Source: Mucilaginibacter sp. OK268 (GTDB taxonomy: Bacteria > Bacteroidota > Bacteroidia > Sphingobacteriales > Sphingobacteriaceae). Taken from it: a stretch of 64,000 bases of DNA. Below are positions 27,156 through 36,222 of this stretch, in pieces. Both the position numbers and the translations under genes were made by a program. Location of the stretch: assembly GCF_900103125.1 (NCBI RefSeq), contig NZ_FNJV01000016.1:1-64000 (forward strand), read 5' to 3'. The notes under the pieces are model-generated. The model was not told the DNA's origin. It saw nothing but the letters and a program-made list of their open reading frames with translations, and did not search any database. Numbering within the stretch: position 1 is the stretch's first letter; every line of letters starts with the position of its first letter.

Positions 27156-27238
27156 GTTTAATTATTGTATATTGTTTTAATTCTGTTACATGGTTTTACA
27201 GGTTAAAACACATATTTTTGGGTTCTACCTGTTTATCT

Positions 27239-29326
27239 ATGTTAAAAACTTATACCACCTTATTTTTCAGTTTTATTGTCGCGGCAAATGCCATTGCACA
27301 AACTTCAAAAACCGCATCAAAAAGGGATACCACACACCTGCAAGCCGTTACGGTTAAAGGTTACCTGAGCGAGCAGCCAGTACTGAGTGTACCCGCTTCG
27401 GTAAGCGTGCTTGGAGCGGCACAGTTAAAGCTACAACCTGATAACTCTTTTGTGAGCGCATTAAATACCGTACCAGGTGTTCGGGCGGAAGAGCGTTCAC
27501 CGGGTAGTTATCGTTTGTCGATCAGGGGTAGTTTACTGCGGTCGCCATTTGGGGTGCGGGATGTAAAAATTTATTTTGATGAGATTCCGCTTACCGATGC
27601 CGGCGGCAACACCTATTTAAACTCGGTAGATATTGCCAGTGTACCCGGCATAGAAATATTGAAAGGCCCCGATGGCAGCTTGTTTGGCGCCAACTCTGGT
27701 GGTGTGGTTTTGTTAAGCCCGGTAAATCGTTATGCCGATACGAGTTACAGATCCATCGGTATCAATACAGGGTCATACGGACTTTTTCATGAGAAAGCCA
27801 ATATACAGCAGCAATTTGGTAAAAACCTGTTGAGCATTAACCAAAGCTACCAGGCCTACCAGGGCTATCGGCAAAACAGTAACATGAGTCGCAATTATAT
27901 ACAAGTGGCAGACAAATGGAACTATAGCGGTAAAAATGAGTTACGGTTTTTAGGCTTATACTCCGATCTTACGTACCAAACACCCGGCGGACTGAACCTT
28001 GCCCAGTTTACTGCCGACCCGCGCCAGGCCAGACTACCTACACCAACCATCCCGGGGGCTCTACAGCAACATATCGGTATCAGTACTACTATGTACCTGA
28101 CCGGCTTGGTGAATGAATATCATTTCAGCGATCGGATCCGTAACGTATTGTCGGTTTTTGGCAATCATGTTGATTTCGCCAACCCATTTATCACCAACTA
28201 TGAGCAGCGCGGCGAAAACACCTTTGGTTTCCGCACCTATTTTGAGCTGGCCGGTTTACCCCATGAAAATATTAACTGGAAGGTTAACCTGGGGATGGAA
28301 TGGCAGCAAACCAACTCTGTGATTAGCAATTATGGCAATAAAAGGGGCGTGAAAGACACCATCCAAACCAGCGATTATATCCACACCAACCAGCATTTTA
28401 TATTTGCCCGTTACTCGGCGGATATTTATAAACGCCTGCATTTGGAAGCTGCGCTGAGCCTGAACTGGTATGGCTATGATTTTAAGAACATCTATCCGCT
28501 GGCCCAAACCAATTTTACCAATCGCAATTTTAGTCCGCAGCTGATGCCGAGGCTTGCCTTGAGTTATCAAGTAACCAATAATTTTATTTGGCGCGCATCC
28601 GTAAGCCGGGGCTACTCTACCCCTACCACTGCCGAGGTTCGCCCTACCGACAATATTGTGAATACCTCATTGCAAGCCCAAACCGGCTGGAATTACGAAA
28701 CCGGTTTCCGCCTGCGCAATCAGGACGAAACGATGTTCCTGGATGTAGCTGCGTTTTACTATCGCATCAGCAATGCCATTGTGCGCCGTGTAAATGCCAA
28801 CGAAACCGAGCATTACATCAATGCAGGTGGTACCAATCAGCCTGGTGTTGAGCTATCATTTACCGATTGGCTCATCCGGCCAAACAATACTCACTTTGTA
28901 CGCGGATTACAGTTTAATGAATCATACACCTATAGTAAGTTTACTTTCAGGAGTTATGTAGATGCGGTAACCAGCGCCAGTTACTCGGGCAATAATCTTA
29001 CGGGTGTGCCGCAAAATGTTTTTGTGAGCAGCTTGCAATTGCGGGTACCGTACAACCTATCAATATTTGCCCAGCACAATTATACTTCCAAAATCCCGCT
29101 GAATGACGGCAACACCGTTTATGCGGGAAGCTATAACCTGTTACAGGCCAAAGTAAGCTGGCAGCCTACCATTGGCCATAAAACACACCTGGAAATTTAT
29201 GCCGGTGCCGATAATATCCTGAACGAAAAATACAGCCTGGGTAACGACCTGAACGCCGTAGGCAACCGCTACTATAACGCATCGCCATTGCGGAATTATA
29301 CCGTAGGTATGGGGGTAGTGTTTTAG
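27239..29326 (+). CDS. TonB-dependent receptor
   Basis: About 695 residues, an outer-membrane active transporter. The signal peptide is MLKTYTTLFFSFIVAANAIA; a longer ORF from 27125 runs through a palindromic repeat and is not credible. A TonB-box-like TVKGYLSEQ is followed by the plug (about 35-150; PGVRAEERSPGSYRLSIRG, ILKGPDGSLFGANSGG) and then a 22-strand-type barrel with alternating aromatic strands and a terminal Phe (YTVGMGVVF). It lacks the N-terminal carboxypeptidase-like domain of SusC proteins and has no SusD partner, so it more resembles siderophore or vitamin receptors; the ligand is unknown. Confidence 0.9.
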   Translation: MLKTYTTLFFSFIVAANAIAQTSKTASKRDTTHLQAVTVKGYLSEQPVLSVPASVSVLGAAQLKLQPDNSFVSALNTVPGVRAEERSPGSYRLSIRGSLLRSPFGVRDVKIYFDEIPLTDAGGNTYLNSVDIASVPGIEILKGPDGSLFGANSGGVVLLSPVNRYADTSYRSIGINTGSYGLFHEKANIQQQFGKNLLSINQSYQAYQGYRQNSNMSRNYIQVADKWNYSGKNELRFLGLYSDLTYQTPGGLNLAQFTADPRQARLPTPTIPGALQQHIGISTTMYLTGLVNEYHFSDRIRNVLSVFGNHVDFANPFITNYEQRGENTFGFRTYFELAGLPHENINWKVNLGMEWQQTNSVISNYGNKRGVKDTIQTSDYIHTNQHFIFARYSADIYKRLHLEAALSLNWYGYDFKNIYPLAQTNFTNRNFSPQLMPRLALSYQVTNNFIWRASVSRGYSTPTTAEVRPTDNIVNTSLQAQTGWNYETGFRLRNQDETMFLDVAAFYYRISNAIVRRVNANETEHYINAGGTNQPGVELSFTDWLIRPNNTHFVRGLQFNESYTYSKFTFRSYVDAVTSASYSGNNLTGVPQNVFVSSLQLRVPYNLSIFAQHNYTSKIPLNDGNTVYAGSYNLLQAKVSWQPTIGHKTHLEIYAGADNILNEKYSLGNDLNAVGNRYYNASPLRNYTVGMGVVF

Positions 29327-29359
29327 TCTATGGACCATGGTATTTCTTACATAATAAAA

Positions 29360-29427
29360 AGAGACGCATGTGATGCGTCTCTACGTTTCATTTTTTGTAG
29401 AGACACATTACATGTGTCTCTCATTAT
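29360..29427. repeat. AGAGACGCATG palindrome pair
   Basis: AGAGACGCATGTGATGCGTC and AGAGACACATTACATGTGTC lie about 20 nt apart after the TonB receptor stop. A possible transcription-ending structure between two convergent genes. Confidence 0.7.
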
Positions 29428-29490
29428 TCAAATTTTTCTCTTTAAGCAAACTATGGACTATGGACCATCGTCCATGGACCCAAAAAAACC

Positions 29491-32046
29491 TTACGGATTC
29501 AAGCTATTGTTACCCCCTTCGGCTACATTACCGCCACGGCCCTTCACATCAAAGGCCCGGAACTTGATCACGCCACCGGTGTAATTTACCGGACCGGTAT
29601 ATGGTTTGCTTTTCTCATCCGGATCTTTGCCGTTAGTAGTATATCGGATGGTTAAGCCTGGATAATCAATATTACTCAGGTATTTGCCATCCTGCAGACT
29701 GATACCTGGTTTGGGGATACGGTAATTGTAACCGCCTTCGTAATAACTTAAACGTGGCAGTTCTCTTTTACCCAAAACATTCAAAAAGCCCGACCATGCC
29801 GTTTCGTATTTCTGTTTTGCCTTAACCGGATCGGTTTCAGTTGCCCATTGTGGGTCGGGGGCCCAAGCACGTTCGGCCAATGCCAATAAACGTGGGAATA
29901 TCATATAATCCATACGCTCGGTACTTTTTACGGTTTCGGCCCATAGCGCGCCTTGCAGTCCTACTATATTGCCTTTACCATAATCTGTTAGGCGTTGTTT
30001 GCCTATAAATAACGACTGAGGGATAGGGTTACCGTTTTTATCCACATCGGCATTTTTGAAATAGTCAAAAGGGATAAACGAGTAAAATTTATCGATGCCT
30101 AAAAACGCGCCCCAGTAATAACCCGGTTCATCAAATGATTTATAGTTGGCCATATCAAAGTACAGGTTGGTAACGCATGTAAGCACTACTTTATAACCGG
30201 CATTAGCCAAACGGTAAGCCAGGTCTTCTTGTCCACCACCCAGTACGTTGTTCCATACATCGGCTTGCAGGTGCTCTTTGGTAAAATCAGGATTGGGTAC
30301 ATAAGCCGGACGGCCATCGAGCGTGGTTTTGCGCAGCGCCATTTCTTCCCAACCGGAAAGCAACAGACCTTTGGCTTTTAGTATATCGTTCACGCGGCCA
30401 TAAAAGTAATACCACAGATCATTGGTACTTTGTATCTCCGGGTGACTTGCCTTTAAAGCCAGGTAAGCAGGCGATTTTTCCCATACGTGTGCAGGCACTT
30501 CATCACCACCAAAATGGATAGTTTGCAGCGGTGCGCCAGCTTCTTTGTATAAAGCAGCAACGTCATCCACTACTGTTGACACAAAATTATAGGTTGATGG
30601 CAATGATACATCGATCACGTTATCGTTCCAATACTGTACCGAGCGGTATTCTGATTTATCATTCAGATCGCGCAGCAGGTATTTTTCAGCATCGGCTTTT
30701 TTGCCCTCGGCCATCAGGCGATCATACCGGGCATCCATCGCTTTGATAGGCGCGCGGGCGTGACCGGGTGTTTCAATTTCGGGGATCACTGCAATGTGGT
30801 GATCAGTGGCGTATCTTAATATTTCGATATAATCGGCACGACTGTAAAATCCTGTACCCACCGTATTATTCACATCCGGACCAGAGCCATGCGAGGCGGG
30901 TAAAAAATGTTTACTATCCAGTGTGTGGCCACGCTTAGCGCCAACCGAAGTTAGCTCAGGGAGCGATGGCAGTTCCAACCGCCAGCCTTCATCATCGGTT
31001 AAATGCAGGTGCAGGGCGTTCAGTTTATACAGGCTCATGGCCTCCAGCAATTTTAACACCTGTTTTTTAGGCTGAAAATTACGGGCTACATCCAGCATCA
31101 CGGCACGATAGGCAAAACGGGGAGCATCCTTTACATCAACCCCGGGTATCTGTACCGATTTTTGTTTTTTGGCAAATGCCACAGCCGGTATTAGCGACCT
31201 TAAAGACTGAACACCGTAAAAAGCGCCGGTACTTGTTGAAGCATTAATGGTGATACCCTGCGGTGTTACCTTTAATTCATAAGCCTCCGGAGCCAGTCCG
31301 TTTACTTTGGTTAAACTGATAACCGAGGTTTTGGATGTACCAACAATCGGGCTGACTAACAATTGGTTGAAGCCTGCCTTTAATTGACCGGCTTCTTTTG
31401 CAAACTCTTTATCGGCAACAATACTTATCTTATCATCCAGGGTAAATGCACCTCCTGTTTCCTGGTAGCTTGCGGGTGTAGGAAAAACTTTTGGCAATTG
31501 GTCGGCCGGGATATCGGCAATATTTTTATTTCGACCGAAAACAATTTCTGGAGTGATCAAACCCTGGTAAGTAGGTTTGTATGGCTCAACGGTAAACGAG
31601 GTGATGGAGTATCCTTTTTCGGGTTGCGCGTCCCAAACCAGGTAAATACCTTCGGGCGCATCGGTGGCGTTCACTACCGGGTCGTCATTAATATATTCAA
31701 TCCGCGTTGATGCACCGGGTTGCAGTTCCTTAAAACCTTCTGTTGGGGTGATGCTGTACAGGTCGCCATTTACCTGGTTTATTTTGGCGTTGTTACTTAC
31801 CGTATGCTCTACAAAACCACGACCGGAGTTAAAGTAGAACTTCCAGCCAGCAGCGGGCAATACCTCGTGCCCGCTGTTGGTGATGATCAAGGCAGTAAGC
31901 GCCTGGTTCTTGTTCTGGTAATTATTATCAACCACCTGCCAGGTAATGCGCAGATCGGCAACGTTAAACTTGATATCATGATGAAGGGTAAAGGCTGTGC
32001 TCATGAAAAACGCAGCAACCAGCATTGTTGTAATAATTTTGCGCAT
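29491..32046 (-). CDS. Beta-N-acetylhexosaminidase, GH20
   Basis: 851 residues, larger than a minimal GH20. A signal peptide (MRKIITTMLVAAFFMSTAF) and an N-terminal carbohydrate-binding CHB_HEX-like domain (about 25-165) precede the GH20b domain and catalytic barrel. The barrel has LHLHLTDDEGWRLELPSLPE, ETPGHARA and the Asp-Glu catalytic pair in HFGGDEVPAHVW (Asp515/Glu516). The C-terminus is a chitobiase-type Ig-like domain (LTIRYTTNGKDPDEKSKPYT). It removes terminal GlcNAc or GalNAc from chitin oligosaccharides or glycoconjugates in the periplasm or outside. Confidence 0.93.
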   Translation of the reverse strand: MRKIITTMLVAAFFMSTAFTLHHDIKFNVADLRITWQVVDNNYQNKNQALTALIITNSGHEVLPAAGWKFYFNSGRGFVEHTVSNNAKINQVNGDLYSITPTEGFKELQPGASTRIEYINDDPVVNATDAPEGIYLVWDAQPEKGYSITSFTVEPYKPTYQGLITPEIVFGRNKNIADIPADQLPKVFPTPASYQETGGAFTLDDKISIVADKEFAKEAGQLKAGFNQLLVSPIVGTSKTSVISLTKVNGLAPEAYELKVTPQGITINASTSTGAFYGVQSLRSLIPAVAFAKKQKSVQIPGVDVKDAPRFAYRAVMLDVARNFQPKKQVLKLLEAMSLYKLNALHLHLTDDEGWRLELPSLPELTSVGAKRGHTLDSKHFLPASHGSGPDVNNTVGTGFYSRADYIEILRYATDHHIAVIPEIETPGHARAPIKAMDARYDRLMAEGKKADAEKYLLRDLNDKSEYRSVQYWNDNVIDVSLPSTYNFVSTVVDDVAALYKEAGAPLQTIHFGGDEVPAHVWEKSPAYLALKASHPEIQSTNDLWYYFYGRVNDILKAKGLLLSGWEEMALRKTTLDGRPAYVPNPDFTKEHLQADVWNNVLGGGQEDLAYRLANAGYKVVLTCVTNLYFDMANYKSFDEPGYYWGAFLGIDKFYSFIPFDYFKNADVDKNGNPIPQSLFIGKQRLTDYGKGNIVGLQGALWAETVKSTERMDYMIFPRLLALAERAWAPDPQWATETDPVKAKQKYETAWSGFLNVLGKRELPRLSYYEGGYNYRIPKPGISLQDGKYLSNIDYPGLTIRYTTNGKDPDEKSKPYTGPVNYTGGVIKFRAFDVKGRGGNVAEGGNNSLNP

Positions 32047-32136
32047 AGTATAACCGTGATTGATAATAGATTGAATGGTAAATATAATTTAACATTTCAA
32101 TTTTAGCTATACTTTTTAAAAAAATTTAAGAAGGCA

Positions 32137-32225
32137 CTTTGAGAGCAAGGACGAGGAGAGCAAGGAGCAAAGATTTTTAGAGCAAAAAAAGAAAAAGTCC
32201 TTGCTCTTTGTTCCCAAAATCCTTA
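32137..32225. repeat. GAGCAAGGAC inverted repeat
   Basis: GAGAGCAAGGACGAGGAGAG and the reversed GTCCTTGCTCTTTGTTCCC form a loose inverted repeat between the GH20 and BtuF-like genes. A related one is at 61676-61775. Confidence 0.5.
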
Positions 32226-32234
32226 CTCCAAAAA

Positions 32235-33164
32235 TCATACTCCAAACCTGATCCAGCCTTCGCCTTCATAACCAAAGGCAAACTGCTTGGGGCGAAGTAT
32301 CTCGGCCAATATCTCGATAGAATCAACAATACGCGGACCGGGGCGGTTAAAGTATTGGTTACCGTCGACGATAAAAAGCTGGTTATTCTTGATAGCCTTA
32401 AGTTCCGTAAAACCGGGCAGGCTCATTAAAATATCAATCTCTTTAAGGGTTCTTTCAATAGAAAAACCGCAGGGCATCACCACTAAAAATTCCGGATCCT
32501 GCAGGCGGATATCATCCCATTGTACATAGGACGAATGTTTGCCATCCTCCCCTACCAATATAGGCGTTCCTCCGGCAATTTTCACCAGGCCGGGTACCCA
32601 GTTGCCGGATATCATCATGGGGTCGAGCCATTCAATGCAGGCTACCGTGGGCCGGCTTTCGCTGAATTTTAATTTATGTTTGATGATATCTATACGTTCA
32701 ACCAAATTCTCTACCAGTTCAGCACCAGCTTCAGGAACATTCAACGCTTTAGCTATAGTAATAATATCATTCATGATATCTTCCAGGCTGTTGGGCCGCA
32801 ACGAAATGATACGGGCTTTTTTTTCCAGGTAATCATCCAGCGCCAGCTCTACGTCGGCCAGGGAAACAGCGCAAACTTCGCATTGATCCTGTGTGATCAC
32901 TACATCAGGCGCTAATTCTTTGATCTGTTCGCGTTTTACCGTATATACCGATAGCGCATCGGCCAGGATCTCTTTTACCTTTACATCGATCTCATTGCTA
33001 CTTAAATTATCCGGAAAATTAGCTTCGGTACAAACCGGCAATTGTTTTAGGGATGCGGGATAATCGCACTCATGTGAGCGGCCTACCAGACTATCTTCTA
33101 GCCCCAGGGCACAGATGATTTCGGTAGCGGATGGTAGTAAGGAAACTATTTTATCAGTTGACAT
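32235..33164 (-). CDS. BtuF-like periplasmic-binding-fold protein (cobalamin/metal ABC type)
   Basis: About 309 residues starting MSTDKIVSLLPSATEIICAL. The longer ORF start at 33275 adds 37 residues of unconvincing sequence. No signal peptide is visible. The clamp-shell fold of the vitamin B12/metallophore binding family is suggested by PSATEIICALGLEDSLVGRS, PDVVITQDQCEVCAVS and a C-terminal NQYFNRPGPRIVDSIEILAE. Without a signal peptide it may act in the cytoplasm; this form is often found as a lone cobalamin-binding protein. Separately the window has a B12-dependent mutase (49600), but no corrinoid transport genes are adjacent. Confidence 0.8.
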   Translation of the reverse strand: MSTDKIVSLLPSATEIICALGLEDSLVGRSHECDYPASLKQLPVCTEANFPDNLSSNEIDVKVKEILADALSVYTVKREQIKELAPDVVITQDQCEVCAVSLADVELALDDYLEKKARIISLRPNSLEDIMNDIITIAKALNVPEAGAELVENLVERIDIIKHKLKFSESRPTVACIEWLDPMMISGNWVPGLVKIAGGTPILVGEDGKHSSYVQWDDIRLQDPEFLVVMPCGFSIERTLKEIDILMSLPGFTELKAIKNNQLFIVDGNQYFNRPGPRIVDSIEILAEILRPKQFAFGYEGEGWIRFGV

Positions 33165-33261
33165 GTTGTAAATGTGCGGATGATTTATTTGATGTGCAAA
33201 TGATAGATTAAATGTGCTTATCATGGTGCGGGCAAAAATCTGCACATCTATAATCTGCACA

Positions 33262-33293
33262 TTTGAAATTTGCACATTTGCGACTTATCTTTG
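33262..33293 (+). promoter_or_regulatory. Bacteroidota-type promoter before the LysE gene
   Basis: TTTG (33262-33265), 20 nt, then TATCTTTG (33286-33293), matching TTTG-N19-21-TAnnTTTG. The ATG of the LysE gene is only 5 nt further, so the transcript would have almost no 5' leader. Confidence 0.6.
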
Positions 33294-33298
33294 CGGCA

Positions 33299-33922
33299 AT
33301 GATATTCCTAACCTTTTTTATCGGGATCATTGCCAATTTTATTGGTTATATCCCCCCCGGAAACATAAATCTAACCCTGATACAGATCACCATGAACCGT
33401 GGGATGAAAGAGGCCCTACGTTTTATTATCGCTTTTTCCTGCGTTGAGTTTTTCTTTACTTACTTCATCATGCATGCCGCCCGCTGGCTATCGGGCGAGT
33501 TAAAATTAACCGTTATTATCGACTGGATAATGGTGATCCTGTTTGGTGTTTTGGGTACTATTACCTGGGTAAACCGTAATAAACCACCCGAAACCCATTA
33601 CTCTGAACATGCCAGTATCAAATACGGTATACTCCTGGGATTTTTGAACCCCATGCAGGTACCTTTCTGGATGGTGACAGGCACCTACCTCATTACCCAT
33701 GAGTGGATTCTGGATGGCAGGATCGCCTTGATCATCTTCAGCATTGGATCGGCTGCGGGTGCGTTCCTTTGTCTGTTTCTTTATGCCAAATTTGCTAAAT
33801 ACATCCAGGATAAGTTTGCGTTGAGTACACGTTTCATCAATACGGGTATTGCTATCCTGTTCTTTGCTTTTGCAGGGTACCATATCGTAAAACAGGTCTA
33901 TCTGTCGTTTTTTAAACATTAA
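33299..33922 (+). CDS. LysE-family translocator
   Basis: About 207 residues with six hydrophobic segments and the LysE-type start FFIGIIANFIGYIPPGNINLT, followed by ITMNRGMKEALRFIIAF and GFLNPMQVPFWMVTGTY. Members export amino acids or related compounds through the inner membrane; the substrate is not readable. I choose the ATG at 33299, since the promoter element ends 5 nt upstream; the earlier start at 33263 would lie within the promoter. It is transcribed away from the BtuF-like gene. Confidence 0.85.
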   Translation: MIFLTFFIGIIANFIGYIPPGNINLTLIQITMNRGMKEALRFIIAFSCVEFFFTYFIMHAARWLSGELKLTVIIDWIMVILFGVLGTITWVNRNKPPETHYSEHASIKYGILLGFLNPMQVPFWMVTGTYLITHEWILDGRIALIIFSIGSAAGAFLCLFLYAKFAKYIQDKFALSTRFINTGIAILFFAFAGYHIVKQVYLSFFKH

Positions 33923-34075
33923 GTATACCGACGTGCCCAAAGGGAATTTTCGTAACAAAAACTAAACTGATTAAAAAATCTTTCCTGACGGAGCGATTAT
34001 TCACGATTATTTCTTTTTTTTATTGTGTTAATGAATGCTTCGCAGTTTAGACGGGCTTTTACTATTTTTAACGCT

Positions 34076-34636
34076 ATGCACCATCCTGAAGAAAACCCCT
34101 GGAAAATAACATCAGAAAAAAACGTTTATGATAACCCCTGGATAAACGTTACCGAATACCAGGTCATCAACCCTTCGGGAAACCCGGGTATTTATGGCAA
34201 AGTTCATTTCAAAAACATAGCTATTGGTGTACTACCGCTTGATGACGAGCTGAATACTTACCTGGTGGGGCAATTCCGTTTTCCGCTGAACCAATATAGT
34301 TGGGAAATGCCCGAAGGTGGCGGCCCCGAGGGTACGGATCCGCTCGAATCGGCTAAACGTGAATTATTGGAAGAAACAGGCCTGAAAGCCAGCCAATGGA
34401 CGGAAATTCAGCGTATGCACCTGAGCAATTCTGTAAGCGACGAACTAAGCATTATTTACCTGGCACGGGAACTTACCCAGTTTGAGGCCGAGCCTGAGGA
34501 TACCGAACAGCTGACCATCCATAAGATCCCCTTTGCCCAAATGTATCAAATGGTTTGCGACGGGCTGATCACCGACTCCATGACCGTAGCCGCTGTACTA
34601 AAAGTACAGTTGCTTTTGGCAGAAAATCGCTTATAA
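34076..34636 (+). CDS. NUDIX hydrolase (ADP-ribose pyrophosphatase-like)
   Basis: About 186 residues starting MHHPEENPWKITSEKNVYDN; the upstream ATG at 34028 and the start at 34025 add residues without family similarity. The Nudix box is GGPEGTDPLESAKRELLEET, continuing GL, with the REL-EE core. The N-terminal beta region (PWINVTEYQVINPSGNPGIYG) is typical of ADP-ribose or nucleotide-sugar pyrophosphatases. The product is cytoplasmic and probably cleans up nucleoside diphosphate derivatives. Confidence 0.9.
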   Translation: MHHPEENPWKITSEKNVYDNPWINVTEYQVINPSGNPGIYGKVHFKNIAIGVLPLDDELNTYLVGQFRFPLNQYSWEMPEGGGPEGTDPLESAKRELLEETGLKASQWTEIQRMHLSNSVSDELSIIYLARELTQFEAEPEDTEQLTIHKIPFAQMYQMVCDGLITDSMTVAAVLKVQLLLAENRL

Positions 34637-34661
34637 AACAACTCATTTGTACAAAAAGAAC

Positions 34662-34669
34662 TAAATTTG
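34662..34669 (+). promoter_or_regulatory. -7 promoter element TAAATTTG for the PlsC gene
   Basis: Matches TAnnTTTG 8 nt upstream of the ATG at 34677. No standard -33 at 19-21 nt, so support is partial. Confidence 0.4.
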
Positions 34670-34676
34670 TTGGTCG

Positions 34677-35420
34677 ATGAAAAAGTTTTTAGGCTATATT
34701 TTATCCCCCTTTGCTACTGTAGCATTTTTTTTGGCACTCCTTATCTTTCACCCCATACAATGGGTGAGCTTCCGTTTGTTTGGATACGCCGCCCATAAAC
34801 GCTCAGTCGACGCTTTAAACCTTTGTTTGCTGAGTACCGCTTACCTGCTGGGCAACACGGTTACTTTTATCAATAAACAAAACCTGCCAACCGGTCGCCC
34901 TATTATATTTTTAGCCAATCATCAAAGCTTGTTTGATATACCACCACTTATTTGGCACCTGCGTAAGTATCATGCAAAATTTATCTCAAAAATTGAGTTG
35001 ACTAAAGGTATTCCTTCCATCTCTTATAACCTGAAACATGGTGGCGGCGCCAATATCGACCGTAAAGATTCCCGTCAATCCATTGCCGAAATTGTTAAGC
35101 TGGCTCTGCGTATGAAAGAGAATAAGTGGTCGGCAGTGATATTTCCAGAAGGTACGCGCTCCAAAAATGGCGACGTAAAAAGCTTTCAGGTGGGTGGTAT
35201 TGCTACCATATTAAAAAAATGTCCTGAGGCGCTGCTGGTGCCTATTGCTATCAAGGATTCCTGGAAAATGATCCGTTATGGATATTATCCGCTTAATACT
35301 TTTACACCTATGACCTGGGAAGTGCTTGTCCCCATTGAACCCGGCAACGCACCCATGGAAGACCTGGTACTGGAAGCCGAAAACCGCATTAAAGAAGCGC
35401 TATCCTCCCAAATCCGATAA
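34677..35420 (+). CDS. 1-acyl-sn-glycerol-3-phosphate acyltransferase (PlsC family)
   Basis: 247 residues. A hydrophobic N-terminus (about 8-30) anchors it to the inner membrane. The acyltransferase motifs are NHQSLFD (HX4D), FISKIELTKGIP, IDRKDSRQS and IFPEGTRSKNG. It makes phosphatidic acid from lysophosphatidic acid, or acylates a related lipid acceptor. Length fits PlsC. It follows the Nudix gene by 40 nt on the same strand. Confidence 0.9.
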   Translation: MKKFLGYILSPFATVAFFLALLIFHPIQWVSFRLFGYAAHKRSVDALNLCLLSTAYLLGNTVTFINKQNLPTGRPIIFLANHQSLFDIPPLIWHLRKYHAKFISKIELTKGIPSISYNLKHGGGANIDRKDSRQSIAEIVKLALRMKENKWSAVIFPEGTRSKNGDVKSFQVGGIATILKKCPEALLVPIAIKDSWKMIRYGYYPLNTFTPMTWEVLVPIEPGNAPMEDLVLEAENRIKEALSSQIR

Positions 35421-35422
35421 TA

Positions 35423-35490
35423 TAAGAGACGCAAATATGCGTCTCTACATTTTTTTCACTTGTTGTAGAGACGCATATTTGCGTCTCTTT
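35423..35490. repeat. AGAGACGCAAATATGCGTCTCT palindrome pair
   Basis: AAGAGACGCAAATATGCGTC just after the PlsC stop and TAGAGACGCATATTTGCGTC further on, so two hairpins lie in one short space. Same family as at 14567 and 29360. The rest of 35491-35689 has nothing I recognise. Confidence 0.75.
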
Positions 35491-35689
35491 TTATTAGTAC
35501 GCTCCCCGTACATGTACCAGGCCATAATCTCAGGTCGGGGTAAAAGCCGCATCCAAATTTCCAACGTGTTAATAATCAGTTAAATGTTAACAAATAAATG
35601 ACGTAGTGTTTACGTTAATATGAAACCTTATCGCTTATTTTTATAGACCCATAAAAAAGGTCGGCAAAAATTTACCTAATACAAATTTT

Positions 35690-36163
35690 ATGACCTGGAG
35701 AAAATTCAGTGGCGAGGTTATCCAATCGTCCATTTTAGAGGAGGTTGAAAGAGCAATTGAAAGGGAGGCCGCCCTCGGCAACAAACTCAAAGTATGTATC
35801 GGCACCGACTCACAGGTGAAAGGGGCTGTAACCGATTTTGCAACCGTTATTGTTTTTTTACGGGAGCAACGCGGCGGTTTCATGTTCATTCACCAGGAGC
35901 GTACCTCGCAAAAAATGAGCATCAAAGAAAGGATGCTGAGCGAAGTACAAAAGTCGATCGACATTGCTTACAAGCTTTGCGACCTGCTTGACTTGTATGA
36001 TGTTGACCTGGAAGTACATGCCGATATCAACACCAACCCGATGTTTAAATCGAACCAGGCCCTGCATGAGGCTATGGGTTATATTTTAAGCATGGGCTTT
36101 GTGTTTAAGGCCAAACCCGAAGCTTTTGCCAGCTCCTACTGTGCCAATAAAATAGTGCAGTAA
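35690..36163 (+). CDS. YkuK-family RNase H-like protein
   Basis: 157 residues of the DUF458/YkuK family, which has a ribonuclease-H-like fold. Visible landmarks are FSGEVIQSSILEEVERAIER, LKVCIGTDSQVKGAVTDFAT (an Asp in GTDSQV typical of the fold's first acidic residue), VDLEVHADINTNPMFKS and YILSMGFVFKAKPEA. A nuclease function is inferred from fold, not shown. The next gene starts 60 nt further on the same strand. Confidence 0.85.
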   Translation: MTWRKFSGEVIQSSILEEVERAIEREAALGNKLKVCIGTDSQVKGAVTDFATVIVFLREQRGGFMFIHQERTSQKMSIKERMLSEVQKSIDIAYKLCDLLDLYDVDLEVHADINTNPMFKSNQALHEAMGYILSMGFVFKAKPEAFASSYCANKIVQ

Positions 36164-36222
36164 AAGCGCAAAAGTAGCCGCGACGTATTTATATTTGATT
36201 TTTATACAAATCGAACATACCT

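Noticed and set aside
27125..27238. N-terminal extension of the TonB receptor reading frame
   Set aside because: It runs through a palindromic repeat and places the signal peptide internally; the ATG at 27239 gives a normal secreted start.
18242..32046. A complete polysaccharide utilisation locus
   Set aside because: No SusC/SusD pair, no hybrid two-component or sigma/anti-sigma regulator, and genes lie on both strands with long gaps.
35491..35689. Possible small gene or tRNA between plsC and ykuK
   Set aside because: No cloverleaf and no convincing start with coding features; only AT-rich sequence after a palindrome.
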